DNA of 64,000 nt. Origin: Streptomyces anulatus (GTDB taxonomy: Bacteria; Actinomycetota; Actinomycetes; Streptomycetales; Streptomycetaceae). A program made the position numbers and the translations under genes. A model generated the notes under the pieces. The model was not told the DNA's origin, searched no databases, and saw only the letters and a program-made list of their open reading frames with translations. The stretch is from assembly GCF_000721175.1 (NCBI RefSeq), contig NZ_JOEZ01000004.1, forward strand, positions 62,001 through 126,000, read 5' to 3'. Shown here piece after piece: positions 8,057 through 17,061 of the stretch. Positions within the stretch are counted from its first letter, which is position 1. Every line of letters begins with the position of its first letter.

Positions 8057-9540
8057 CGCTCGCCCCAGCCGTCCTCGGAGTACGCACGCCCCCGAAGGAT
8101 TCCGTCGATCGCCCGTCGGGTGTACGGCACGACCGCGGCCGGAAGTTCCTGCGGCTCCCACCAACGCCACTCCACGCACCGGTCGGGCTCCAGGACCTCC
8201 GGGTCGCCGGTCCAGGAGCGAGCCTGGAAGACGAGCGCGATCCTGGGCCGCACGTTGGGGGAGTCGACGTGGTGCACCGTGTGGACGAGGTCGACGTCCT
8301 CGGGCGCGATGGTGAGGCCTGCTTCCTCCTTCGCTTCCCGGACCAGGCAGTCGATCGCGGCTTCCCGCTCGCAGTGGCCGGCCAGGAAGTGCCAGGTGTC
8401 CGGCGCGAAGGCGGAATCAGGGTGGCGCCGGCCGAGGAGGATCCGACCCTGGTCGTCCTGGAGATGGAGGTGGACGCCGACGATGTGCAGCTCGGTCCCC
8501 GGCGGGGCCTCCCCTGGCAGCGAATCGGTGTCGTCCGGCGGTCCCTCGGGCGCGGGGTGCTCGGCCGTGTGGCGCCGGATCAGCTCCCCGAGACCGGGGC
8601 TCAGGCGTAGCCGGTCGAGCATGTCCACAGTGCACCACGTCAGCAGGACACCTTCGCGGAGCACCATCGCCTCGGCATCTCCACTCCAGCGCCCGGCGTA
8701 GACCTGGATAGGCACCGCAAGGCCGTCGACGCTCGTTGCCTCCTCCACGGCGAACGGCACCAGTTCCGTGGGCTCCAGACCCGGCACCTCCTCGGCGAGC
8801 TCCCGTCGCAGCGTCGCCTCAAGGCAGGAATCGTCCCTCGTGCGGCCGCCACCGAGGAGGGCCAGCACCCAGGGCTCCCAGATGCCCTCCCGGTCATCTC
8901 GTAGATGAAGGAGGTACCGGCCGGCCCCGTCGTGGATCAGGGCGCTCGCGTTGACGGGCTCAGGGCACCCATCGAGGCCGTCCGCCTCGGCGGCCAGGAG
9001 CTTGGCCCGCAGAGTAGGGGACCGCACATCGGCGTACGGGAGCCACTGGGCCCCGGCGACTTCCTCGTCCTGCAGAGCGAGCGCGGGCGGTCGCTCGGCG
9101 GTGAGGTAGAACGCGAAGCGGAAGTCGAAGTGCTGGTGAGCGGGCTCGCCTTTGGCCGGGTTGGCGTCGATGTCATGGACGTCCACGTCGATCGGCTCGT
9201 CGAGGAACTGCGGTGTCAGACATAGGTCGCCGGGGCGGAGCCCGGCCTCTTCGCACACCTCGCGCACGGCAGCGGCCAGGAGCGTACGGTCACCCGCCTC
9301 AACGTGGCCGCCGGGGCAAAGGAGCAGCCCTGTCACCCGATGGCCGATGTGGAGCACCCGGTGGTCGCGGTCGATGACCACGGCGCTGCAGGTCACGTGT
9401 CCGGGCAGCGTGGCGCGGCTGGTCGGCTCCTCGGCGGCGTCGAGGACAGCCAACAGCCCTTCCAGGGAGTCTCGTTCCTCGGCATGTCGGCTGAGATAGG
9501 TCTCGATGGTCGCGCGGATATCAGAGCGGGAGGGCGGCAC
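8053..9540 (-). CDS. Triple Nudix-domain protein
   Basis: 495 residues holding three consecutive Nudix domains, at about residues 50-175, 190-320 and 350-480. Their boxes read REVCEEAGL, RRELAEEVPGL and REAKEEAGL. The second box is the least canonical, with EEVPGL where the others have EEAGL. Three Nudix domains in one chain is uncommon. The start is GTG at 9540 with AGG 7 nt upstream, which avoids a long non-coding extension into the MFS gene. It is the first gene after a 113-nt gap, so a promoter between 9541 and 9653 is possible, but no clear one was seen. Confidence 0.85.
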   Translation of the reverse strand: MPPSRSDIRATIETYLSRHAEERDSLEGLLAVLDAAEEPTSRATLPGHVTCSAVVIDRDHRVLHIGHRVTGLLLCPGGHVEAGDRTLLAAAVREVCEEAGLRPGDLCLTPQFLDEPIDVDVHDIDANPAKGEPAHQHFDFRFAFYLTAERPPALALQDEEVAGAQWLPYADVRSPTLRAKLLAAEADGLDGCPEPVNASALIHDGAGRYLLHLRDDREGIWEPWVLALLGGGRTRDDSCLEATLRRELAEEVPGLEPTELVPFAVEEATSVDGLAVPIQVYAGRWSGDAEAMVLREGVLLTWCTVDMLDRLRLSPGLGELIRRHTAEHPAPEGPPDDTDSLPGEAPPGTELHIVGVHLHLQDDQGRILLGRRHPDSAFAPDTWHFLAGHCEREAAIDCLVREAKEEAGLTIAPEDVDLVHTVHHVDSPNVRPRIALVFQARSWTGDPEVLEPDRCVEWRWWEPQELPAAVVPYTRRAIDGILRGRAYSEDGWGER

Positions 9541-9653
9541 GTGATCACCTCGGGACGTGTGGGACGGGATGTACGGGCTGGGAGGGAGAGGCGTGCCTGG
9601 CGGCGGGTCCGCCGATGACGGCTCCGGGCCGGGGTGCGTGTGCAGGTGGATGC

Positions 9654-11039
9654 TCACGGGCCACCTTCCAAGGAGCGGTCGTGCCGCACATCCACGGCGA
9701 CTGCGGGATGGGGGACGGTCGGCCCCGACGGCGTCGGAGGTGTGACGGCCTCGGCTGAAGGGGAAGCCACGTCGGGCGAGCTGGGCATGTCCAGCAGACT
9801 GCGCAGCGGGGAGCGGTAGAGGACCACGAGGGGGACGAGGAGGAGGCAGGCGCCGGCGACCAGGGTGGGGCGCACGCCGATCCAGGTGCCGAGCCCGCCA
9901 GCGAGGAGCGCGGCTACGGGCCGTGCACCGGAGGTGAGCCAGGTACTCACGGCCTGCATCCGGGCCTGCATGCCGTCGGCGGTGACGACCTGGCGAATGG
10001 TGCGCTGGGTCGTCCCCGCGGCCGCGGCACAGGTCAGCTGAAGAAACAGCGCACCACCGATGGTGAACTGCCAGACCAGGCCCGGGGAGGCGAGGAGCAG
10101 CGGGATCTGGGTGAGCGGGGTGATCGCGAGGGCGGCGAGCATCATCGGCCCGGGCCCGTACCGCGCCGCGAGCGAGGGGGCGGCCAGAGCGCCGGCCGCC
10201 GCGCCCAGGGCTCCGATGCCCAGGACCACGCCGAAGGCGGTCGCGCCCATGGCGAGGGACCGGAGCAGGTACAGCGCCCACAAGGTATTGAGGAGCGCCA
10301 GGGCGAACGACGTCGTCGCGTTGACGAGGGTCAGGGTGCGCAGCCGGTGGTCGCCGTTCACGTAGCGCAGGCCCTCACCGATCTCGGTGTGCAGCCGGCG
10401 GCCTTCCGCTGCCGGCCGGGGGCTTTCGGGGGCCTGGATGCGGGCGGTGCACCAGGCGCTGATGAGGTAGGACAGGACGTCCCCGAGAAGCGCCCGGGCC
10501 GGGCCGAGGAGCGCGGTCAGGGCGGCGCCGAGGTTGCTGCCCGCGGTGGCGGCGACGGCGAAGAGGCTGCCGATGCGGCTGTTGCTCCGCTGGAGCAGGG
10601 ACCGGTCGACCAGGCTGGGCAGGAGACTGATCGCGGCGGCATCGTGCAGCACCCCCGCCGCGCCTTGCACGGCCGCGACCACCATCAGCTGGGTCAGGGA
10701 CAGCCGGTCCAGCGCGGCCGCCACTGGCACGCTGGCCAGCGCGGCGGCGCTGACCAGGTCGCCGGTGATCATCTGCTTCCGTTTGGAGTGGCGGTCGGCG
10801 AGGGCCCCGGCGTGCAAGGCCAGCAGTGCGGGCGGCAGTTGGCCCAGGAACGTCAGCCAGGCGACTTCGGCGGTGGTGGCGTCCAGGTCGAGGACCGCCA
10901 GTACGGGGATCACCATGCTGCTGATCGAGCTGCCGGTCACGCTGGCTGCCTGCCCGGTCAGGTAGCGGCGGAAGTTGCGGTGCCGCCACAACGACGGCCG
11001 GGTGCCGGGAGAGGAGGAGGGGTCAGTGGAGGAGGTCAT
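9654..11039 (-). CDS. MFS transporter (exporter type)
   Basis: 461 residues with about 12 hydrophobic helices. It has the cytoplasmic loop ADRHSKRKQM between TM2 and TM3 (MFS motif A: GALADRHSKRK) and the internal repeat near GVVLGIGALGAAAGAL. It resembles the drug/siderophore exporter subgroup that includes EntS-like proteins. The Pro-rich cytoplasmic tail ends with RHDRSLEGGP. The ATG at 11039 lies inside the 3' end of the upstream APH-like gene (17-nt overlap) with GGAGG in front. It probably exports a product or toxin handled by this operon. Confidence 0.88.
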   Translation of the reverse strand: MTSSTDPSSSPGTRPSLWRHRNFRRYLTGQAASVTGSSISSMVIPVLAVLDLDATTAEVAWLTFLGQLPPALLALHAGALADRHSKRKQMITGDLVSAAALASVPVAAALDRLSLTQLMVVAAVQGAAGVLHDAAAISLLPSLVDRSLLQRSNSRIGSLFAVAATAGSNLGAALTALLGPARALLGDVLSYLISAWCTARIQAPESPRPAAEGRRLHTEIGEGLRYVNGDHRLRTLTLVNATTSFALALLNTLWALYLLRSLAMGATAFGVVLGIGALGAAAGALAAPSLAARYGPGPMMLAALAITPLTQIPLLLASPGLVWQFTIGGALFLQLTCAAAAGTTQRTIRQVVTADGMQARMQAVSTWLTSGARPVAALLAGGLGTWIGVRPTLVAGACLLLVPLVVLYRSPLRSLLDMPSSPDVASPSAEAVTPPTPSGPTVPHPAVAVDVRHDRSLEGGP

Positions 11040-12060
11040 GGAGCACCTCCTCGGCTTCCGGCAGGCGCTCGCACAGCTCGGCCATGGCCGCCTGCCGGTT
11101 GCGCCCGTACGCTTCGAGTTCGGGGGTGACGGCGGCCGGGTCGTCGACGGCCTCGGACAGGGGATACACCGAGCAGGCCAGGTATCCGGCGGCAAGGCGG
11201 GGCACGGCGAGGAGTTCTTCGGCCGGCAGCGCTGGGTTGGCTGCCCGGTAGGCAGCGACAGCTTCGGCGAGGCCGGTGGGCCACTGCGGCTCTGCAAGAA
11301 CCGTGCGTGGGTCCAGGACGATCCGCCCGAGCTCCCAGGCGGGGCTGCGGTGACCGGGCGGCCGGAAGTCGATCAATGCCGCCACCTGCTGTCCGCGCAG
11401 GAGCAGGTTGGGCGAGGCCAGGTCGCCGTGGACGGTCTGCACCGTCAACGTCGTCGGCAGTCCTTTGACCATGGCGGCCACGGCAGGCAGCGCGTCGAGC
11501 CGCCGGGCGGCGGTCTCCCGTGCCCAGGCGGGAAATCCCGAGGTGGGCGGCCTCTTGGCGAAGAGGGCGAGCAGCCGGTCAAGGCGCTGCCGGGCCCGTT
11601 TCATGTCGCAGACTTCCCGGGCGGGCACGCGGCGCGGAGGTCCGGCCGGGTGCCGGGCCAGGGTCCGGTGAAGGCGTCCGACGGTCTCGCCCACCGCGGC
11701 CCACCGGTCGCCGGACAGGCCGCCCTCTGCTGTCTCCGTGTCCTCGACGTACGCCGCGACCGACACCGCCATGCCGTCGGCGGCCGCGATGAGGTCACCT
11801 TCCAGGGTCTTGCGCACTACCGGCACCGGGATCCGGCCGAGCCGCGCGAACTCGCCGAGCTCGAGCGCCCGGCGCTCCGCGTCCAGATCGGTGCCGGCCG
11901 GGTAGGCCTTCACGAACCACCGGGCTCCGTCGCTGTCCCGGGCCACGTAGTTGCGGGTGGCGGTCCCCGCGGGACCTTCGCCGACCGCGGTTGGGACGAT
12001 CCGGTAGAACAGCGTCAGGATCCCTGCCACGACCATCACGTCCGACTCTGCGCCGTTCAT
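11023..12060 (-). CDS. Aminoglycoside phosphotransferase-like kinase
   Basis: 345 residues with the APH/choline-kinase fold: a nucleotide-binding Lys in WFVKAYPAG, catalytic loop VHGDLASPNLLL, and metal site ALIDFRPPG. The family transfers phosphate from ATP to small-molecule hydroxyls (aminoglycosides, homoserine, sugars). It begins with ATG at 12060, overlapping the HIT gene stop as ATGA. The substrate is unknown. Confidence 0.83.
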   Translation of the reverse strand: MNGAESDVMVVAGILTLFYRIVPTAVGEGPAGTATRNYVARDSDGARWFVKAYPAGTDLDAERRALELGEFARLGRIPVPVVRKTLEGDLIAAADGMAVSVAAYVEDTETAEGGLSGDRWAAVGETVGRLHRTLARHPAGPPRRVPAREVCDMKRARQRLDRLLALFAKRPPTSGFPAWARETAARRLDALPAVAAMVKGLPTTLTVQTVHGDLASPNLLLRGQQVAALIDFRPPGHRSPAWELGRIVLDPRTVLAEPQWPTGLAEAVAAYRAANPALPAEELLAVPRLAAGYLACSVYPLSEAVDDPAAVTPELEAYGRNRQAAMAELCERLPEAEEVLHDLLH

Positions 12061-12602
12061 CGCCGAACCCCCGGCCGGCCGGAGGGAGGCAGCAGCTGGC
12101 GCAGTGCTCGGGCATCCGCCTGCAGCTGCTCCTCGTCCTGCCGTCCGCGATCGAGCACGTCGAAGGGCAGCGGGCCGCCCGGAGCCGGGTCCGTTCCGGC
12201 TTCCCGCCGGGGAACGCAGTGCCAGTGGGCGTGCGGGATCTGGTTCCCCAGCAGCAGGTAGTTCATCTTCAGCGGCTCGTAGAGCGCCTCCACCGCGCGG
12301 CCCAGGGCGAGGACGTCGCGCCAGAACGCGGCCGCCTCTCCCTCGTCCAGCTCGGTGGGCTCGGCGACATGACGGCCGGTGTAGATCACGACGGCATACC
12401 CGCGGACCTGGCCGCTGCGCCACAGGTAGGCGTTGCTGACCTCACCGCGCCGTACGAGCAGGCCCCAGCCGATGTCGTCGGCGTCGAAGTCGTTTCGGCA
12501 CATCGGGCAGCCGGCGCCGATCCGGTGCGCGGTGAAGTCCGCCGGCCAGGCGCTGCCGACTGGTGAGTGCGCGGAGTGGGACTGAGGGGGGTCGGGGATC
12601 AT
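12057..12602 (-). CDS. HIT-family hydrolase
   Basis: 181 residues with the histidine triad HAHWHCVP near residue 130. HIT proteins use the central His to attack nucleoside phosphoramidates, dinucleoside polyphosphates or sugar-nucleotide phosphates. An N-terminal CPMC pair could bind zinc together with a His. Linked by ATGA overlaps to the ABC transporter gene upstream and the kinase gene downstream. Confidence 0.87.
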   Translation of the reverse strand: MIPDPPQSHSAHSPVGSAWPADFTAHRIGAGCPMCRNDFDADDIGWGLLVRRGEVSNAYLWRSGQVRGYAVVIYTGRHVAEPTELDEGEAAAFWRDVLALGRAVEALYEPLKMNYLLLGNQIPHAHWHCVPRREAGTDPAPGGPLPFDVLDRGRQDEEQLQADARALRQLLPPSGRPGVRR

Positions 12603-14533
12603 GCTGCCTCGCCGGTGGTGCGCTGCTGCAGTTCCCACAGGGAGCGGAACAGCCCCGGCTCGCGGGTGAGTTCTTCGTAGGAGCCTTCCTGGACGATGCG
12701 TCCCTGGTCGAGAACGATGATCTTGTCCGCGATGGCGACGTTGGCGAGCCGGTGGGTGATCAGCAGGATCGCCCGGTCCTTGGCCAGGTCGCGCAGCCCG
12801 GTGAAGATGCGGTGCTCGGCTCGCGCGTCGAGCGCAGCGGTGGGCTCGTCCATGACCAGCAGAGCCGCCTGCCGGTGAAATGCCCTGGTGAGCACGACGC
12901 GCTGCCACTGGCCTCCGGACAGCTGCTGGCCGCCGAACCACTCGGACGTCAGCAGGGTGTCCAGACCGGACCGCAGATGGGGCAGCATGTCCGTCGCCCC
13001 GGAGGCCTCGCACGCGGCGAGCACCGCGGCGTCTGTGGTGTCCCCCTGCCCGAACGTGATGTTGTCCCGCATGCTCAAGGGCAGGTAGGTGTACTTCTGC
13101 GGCACCAGGGCGACATGCTTCCACGCCTCCCACGGGTCCATCTCGGTCGTAGCCGCGTGGTCCCAGGCCACCTCGCCTGCCGTGGGCAGCAGCAGACCGC
13201 AGATCAGCCGCGACAGGGTCGACTTGCCCGACCCGTTCTCACCGACCAGCGCAATGATCTCCCCGCGCCGCACCTGGAGGGAGACGCCGCTGAGACTGTC
13301 CTTCGGGGCGCCGTCGTACCGGTAGGTGACGTTGCGGACCTCGAACCGCTCCGGCGGAGTGGACAGCGTCTTGGTACCGCGGGAAGCGGTCATGGCCTGC
13401 CCGTGGGCGTTGTCGAGGAAGTTCTGCCAGTCCTGCACGTACCAGCCGGTGCGCACCAGTCGGGCCCCGCCGTTGATGATGCCGCGCACGGAACCGGTCG
13501 CCGTCTGCAGTGCGAAGACCGCCCCGCCTCCTGCCGCGAGGCTCATGCGCCCGGAGGCGAGGAGCCACAGCAGCGCTGCCCACACTGCGGTCGCCGCCAC
13601 TCCACCGGCAACCGCACCGGCCAGTCCCATCCACGCGCCGGTGTTCGCGGCCTTGCGCTCCGCGGCGTTGACCGAGGCGGCAAGGCGCCGGTACCGGGCG
13701 GTGAGGAAGGGCCCGGCCAGGCAGGCTCGCATCTCCTCGCTGGACTCCATGTACGCCATGTGCCAGCGCAGCTTGTGCAGCATGCGGCGGCGTCCAGAGG
13801 TCTCCAGGCCCGCCAGGTACACCACCCGGGCGGCCCGTACGTACGCGGCGGCCTGTGGCAGGCAGGCCAGGAGGAGCAGAGGAAGGAGCACGGGGTGCAG
13901 CACGGCGAGAACGGTCGCACCGGCGGCGAGCGTAGCCGTGGCCGCCAACACGTCCTGCGCCTCGTCCACCAGGTCCGGAGTGACCTGGGCGCCGCGGTCG
14001 GCGATGTCGTAGAAGTCGTTGTAGCCGGGCTTGTTGTTCGCCGCCAACTCCGCGCCGAGCGCGGCCTCGATCATCGTCAGCTCCGCCGCCCGGGCCAGCA
14101 CCGGCCGCAGCCGCCCGGTCAGCCACGTCACCGTGATCCCCAGCAGCGCCCGCAGCCCGGTGGCCGCGGCGACGACCGCCAGCTGGGGCGCCGCCTCCCA
14201 CAGGCGTTCGGTGATGTCGCCCGACGAGATCAGCGCGGTGATCGACCCAGTGACGGCGAGCAGCCCCAGCGCGGCAAGCACGCCGGTGCCGATCTGGCAC
14301 GCGAGCAGTCCGGCCGTGGCACCCCGGTCCACCTGCCAGGCCATCTTCAGTGACCGCAGAACCAGTGCCGGCAGCCGTCGCGCCATGGTGCCGGTAGTCA
14401 GTTGCGCCCCAGCCTGATGCCTCGATTCGTCCCGGTACAGGAACTCCTCGTCCTGGGCTCTGCTCGTCTCGTCCGGAGCACCCGCCTCTGGTGCGCCGGT
14501 ATCCGGCTGATCCTGTGTGCTGGCCGAGGTCAA
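12599..14533 (-). CDS. ABC transporter, fused permease and ATPase
   Basis: 644 residues: an N-terminal membrane domain with about six helices (roughly 60-340) followed by an ATPase domain. The ATPase shows Walker A GENGSGKS, signature LSGGQWQR, Walker B LLVMDEP and the H-loop ITHR. It is a half-transporter of the lipid/peptide exporter type. The first gene of the operon in reading order. The TTG at 14533 has GGGGG 6-7 nt upstream; no better start is visible. It likely exports the same compound class as the downstream MFS protein, which is inference. Confidence 0.88.
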   Translation of the reverse strand: MTSASTQDQPDTGAPEAGAPDETSRAQDEEFLYRDESRHQAGAQLTTGTMARRLPALVLRSLKMAWQVDRGATAGLLACQIGTGVLAALGLLAVTGSITALISSGDITERLWEAAPQLAVVAAATGLRALLGITVTWLTGRLRPVLARAAELTMIEAALGAELAANNKPGYNDFYDIADRGAQVTPDLVDEAQDVLAATATLAAGATVLAVLHPVLLPLLLLACLPQAAAYVRAARVVYLAGLETSGRRRMLHKLRWHMAYMESSEEMRACLAGPFLTARYRRLAASVNAAERKAANTGAWMGLAGAVAGGVAATAVWAALLWLLASGRMSLAAGGGAVFALQTATGSVRGIINGGARLVRTGWYVQDWQNFLDNAHGQAMTASRGTKTLSTPPERFEVRNVTYRYDGAPKDSLSGVSLQVRRGEIIALVGENGSGKSTLSRLICGLLLPTAGEVAWDHAATTEMDPWEAWKHVALVPQKYTYLPLSMRDNITFGQGDTTDAAVLAACEASGATDMLPHLRSGLDTLLTSEWFGGQQLSGGQWQRVVLTRAFHRQAALLVMDEPTAALDARAEHRIFTGLRDLAKDRAILLITHRLANVAIADKIIVLDQGRIVQEGSYEELTREPGLFRSLWELQQRTTGEAA

Positions 14534-14788
14534 CGTGGCCCCCTGACGGTCGCTGCGGCTGGGTCGTGAAGCTCAACGACCCGACATGGATTTCGAACAC
14601 CTGTGTTTCAGTCGAGCTGGGAACCCCGGAATTGAGCGCGCGGCGGAGGCTGCGGGATGCACCGACCCTTGGGGTCTACGGGTGCAGATGCTTCATGCAG
14701 TTGGCCGAAACGCCGAGGTTCGTGTCGGGGCCCGTACGTCGAGAGGTCCGGCAGGACAGCGGATGTTCGGCCGGTTCACCCGGCGGGG

Positions 14789-15661
14789 TCACATGCGGGA
14801 GATGTCGAGGGTGACGATGACCGGGAGGTGATTGCTCAGCTGCTGGGTGACGGTGTCGTCGAGTACCTCGTAGGAGTGCAGCGCCGGGGCGAGCGTGGGG
14901 GAGAGCAGGACATGGTCGGCTCGGTGGTCCCACTTCTGCTCCGGACACAGGTGGCCCGCGGTGCGTGGGATGGGCTGATCGAGGTGGACGGGCGGGTCGA
15001 CGAAGCCGGCGTGCATGAGCGCGCGGATCGCCCGGCGGTCTGTGCCGCCGTATGAGCCGTCGGGCAGCATGAGGCGGTGCCCGGAGTGCTGGTGCGCCGG
15101 GATCAGATCCCAGTCCTCCGGCTCTTCGTCGTCGGCGCCGGGGGTGTTGAGATCTCCGGCCAGCAGGGTGCGTGCGCCGGCGTGCTCGGTCAGCCACTGG
15201 ACTTCTGCCAGCCGGTCCTGAGGGCTGAACGGGTCAAGGTGGGTGTGAAGGAGCAGGACCGGCTCCCGGACCCCGGTGATGCGCAACCGGGCTCGCAGGA
15301 CGGTGTGGTGGAAGTTGCCGCACGCACCGTCGGGGGAGAACCCCAGACACGGCACCCGCGGCCACCGGTAGTACGTGACGAGGTGGCATCCGTGACTGCG
15401 CGACCGTGCGAGCAGCGGCTGCATCCCCAGCCGTTCCGCGGTTGCGTATACGCGTTCGGAGTCCTTCTGGTCCCAGTGCTTGGCCTCCTGGAGGTTCAGC
15501 ACGTCCAGGTTCAGGCCGCCCAGCAGGCCGACCTGGTCCGTCCAGCGCTCCTGGCCGCCGTTGAGGAGGTTGTAGCTGCCCACACGCAGCTGCCGGTCCG
15601 CCGGTAAGAGGAGTGGCGAGTCAGTCATACGGCTGGTATCACTTTCGCGTAGTTGGATCAT
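14789..15661 (-). CDS. Endonuclease/exonuclease/phosphatase (EEP) family protein
   Basis: 290 residues of the DNase I-like fold: SYNLLNGG at the first strand, NLQEAKHW with the metal-binding Glu, HTHLDPF, AGDLNTPG and the closing SNHLPVIV (catalytic Asn-His). Members cleave phosphodiester or phosphomonoester bonds in nucleic acids, lipids or small molecules. Start ATG 15661 has GGAAG 8 nt upstream; ATG 15628 is an alternative. One leucine near the N-terminus is encoded by TTA (15605-15607), so translation may depend on bldA. Two paralogues occur at 30032 and 30954. The 255 nt between this gene and the ABC gene hold no recognisable gene. Confidence 0.82.
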   Translation of the reverse strand: MIQLRESDTSRMTDSPLLLPADRQLRVGSYNLLNGGQERWTDQVGLLGGLNLDVLNLQEAKHWDQKDSERVYATAERLGMQPLLARSRSHGCHLVTYYRWPRVPCLGFSPDGACGNFHHTVLRARLRITGVREPVLLLHTHLDPFSPQDRLAEVQWLTEHAGARTLLAGDLNTPGADDEEPEDWDLIPAHQHSGHRLMLPDGSYGGTDRRAIRALMHAGFVDPPVHLDQPIPRTAGHLCPEQKWDHRADHVLLSPTLAPALHSYEVLDDTVTQQLSNHLPVIVTLDISRM

Positions 15662-15851
15662 GCAGACGTCTTCCAGGGCCGGCGAACGCAGGCGAGGGGC
15701 GCCGGGTAGTTAGGCCGGCTAGTTCTCTTCGCCATCCGCGTTCTTGCCGGGCGTGCGGTCGTCGTGCGCGCATGGCTGGGGTGGCAGCGGCGCGGAGGGC
15801 GCTGCCTTGAGCAGGGAGGGTCTGGGTCGGCCGGGCCGGGGAGGGGAGTGG

Positions 15852-16979
15852 TCAGGGAGTGAGGACGGTGAAGGCGGCCGCGGGGAATCGGCGCCCGTTG
15901 ACCTGGAGGGCGATCGAGTAGGCGCCGGGTGTCAGCTTCGCGGTGGCCGTCGACCGCAGCACGTGGTCCTTCGTGAGCTGGAGTTCGCTGTGGGGCTCGG
16001 CGGTGGCACGCAGCAGGAGGTACACCTTCTCGCGCGGCTTGCCGGTCGGTGTCGTTGACGAGACCACGAACATCACGTGCACGGGGGCGGCCGCCGTGGT
16101 GGTCAGCGTGGCGGAGAAGCTGAGCGTGTCGCCGTCGGCGAGCTCGGTGCGCTCCAGAGTGAGGGGCGACAGGTCGATCGGTGCGTCGTGGGCGTAGCCG
16201 AGGAAGGCGTACGCAGCCGGCCAGCCCTTCTTCAGCCTGCTCCGCAGGGCCTGCCGGGCGATGAAGGCGAAGTGCTTGTCGGCAGTGCGACCGGAGTCTT
16301 TCCAGCGCTGAAGGGTGGTAAGCACCAGGTCCGGCTGCGTATCGGACAGGTCGTGGAGGTGGTTGGCGACCGACGTGCGGACGTAGGTGCTGGAGTCGCT
16401 GTAGAGCTGTTCGAGTACGGGCAGTGCCGCGTCAGCCGGCAGGGAGATGCGCGGGGCGCAGGGCAGCAGCGGACGGGTGGCTTCGCTTGCGAGCCGGCGG
16501 GTCCGGTAGTCCTCGTCGCGGGCCCAGGTGTCGACCGCCTTCATCGTCTCCTCGGGAAAGTCGTTGAGGAAGTGCCGCGCGGCGACCTCTGCCGAGAAGT
16601 ACCGGGTGAGGCGCGCGAGAGCGGCCAGGGCCTGGTCCAGGTACTCGCCGGTGCGAAGGTAGCGCGCCACGAAATGGGAGTGGGGCGAGTAGGTGTGCAG
16701 GCCGAAGTCGTTCGGCACGCCGGCCGCTTCCGCGGTCGGCGGCAGAGAGCGCAGCAGCACGTCGAGGGCCTGGGAGCCGGTGACCGGAAGGTAGGTGTGC
16801 AGGCCCTCGCTGGTCCGGGCGATCCGGGCGCCCAGCTCGAGCCGGGGAATGTCCGCCATCACCGACGTCACGAACGCGTCGGCGTCGAACTCGGGGCATA
16901 CGGCGCGGACTTCACGGCCGATGCGGGCGATGCGCTCGGCGTTGAGAGCAGTCTCTTTCAGGGGAACCTTCGCGGTCAT
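15852..16979 (-). CDS. AlkC-like DNA alkylation repair glycosylase
   Basis: 375 residues. The first about 260 residues form HEAT-like helical repeats with motifs seen in AlkC/AlkD glycosylases (FPEETMKAVDTWARDEDY, RRLASEATRPLLPCAP). The last about 100 residues are a predicted Ig-like beta domain, as described for the AlkC-alpha subgroup. The family excises 3-methylated purines without base flipping. ATG 16979 is preferred over an upstream in-frame GTG (16985) because AGGG lies 7 nt before it. Monocistronic on the minus strand. An upstream motif (17015-17045) resembles one in front of the synthetase-like gene at 18812. Confidence 0.8.
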   Translation of the reverse strand: MTAKVPLKETALNAERIARIGREVRAVCPEFDADAFVTSVMADIPRLELGARIARTSEGLHTYLPVTGSQALDVLLRSLPPTAEAAGVPNDFGLHTYSPHSHFVARYLRTGEYLDQALAALARLTRYFSAEVAARHFLNDFPEETMKAVDTWARDEDYRTRRLASEATRPLLPCAPRISLPADAALPVLEQLYSDSSTYVRTSVANHLHDLSDTQPDLVLTTLQRWKDSGRTADKHFAFIARQALRSRLKKGWPAAYAFLGYAHDAPIDLSPLTLERTELADGDTLSFSATLTTTAAAPVHVMFVVSSTTPTGKPREKVYLLLRATAEPHSELQLTKDHVLRSTATAKLTPGAYSIALQVNGRRFPAAAFTVLTP

Positions 16980-17061
16980 GGGCACACCCTAGGGCCGGCT
17001 ACGGGGGCAACCTCGTGTTCTCGCCGCAGGTCATCCGGCGGTGTGAACGCGAGGGCTTTCG

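Noticed and set aside
1..15661. Search for an FxLD or lanthipeptide precursor peptide near the FxLD methyltransferase
   Set aside because: No small RBS-preceded ORF with such a motif was found on either strand in this region; the precursor may lie left of the window or be absent.
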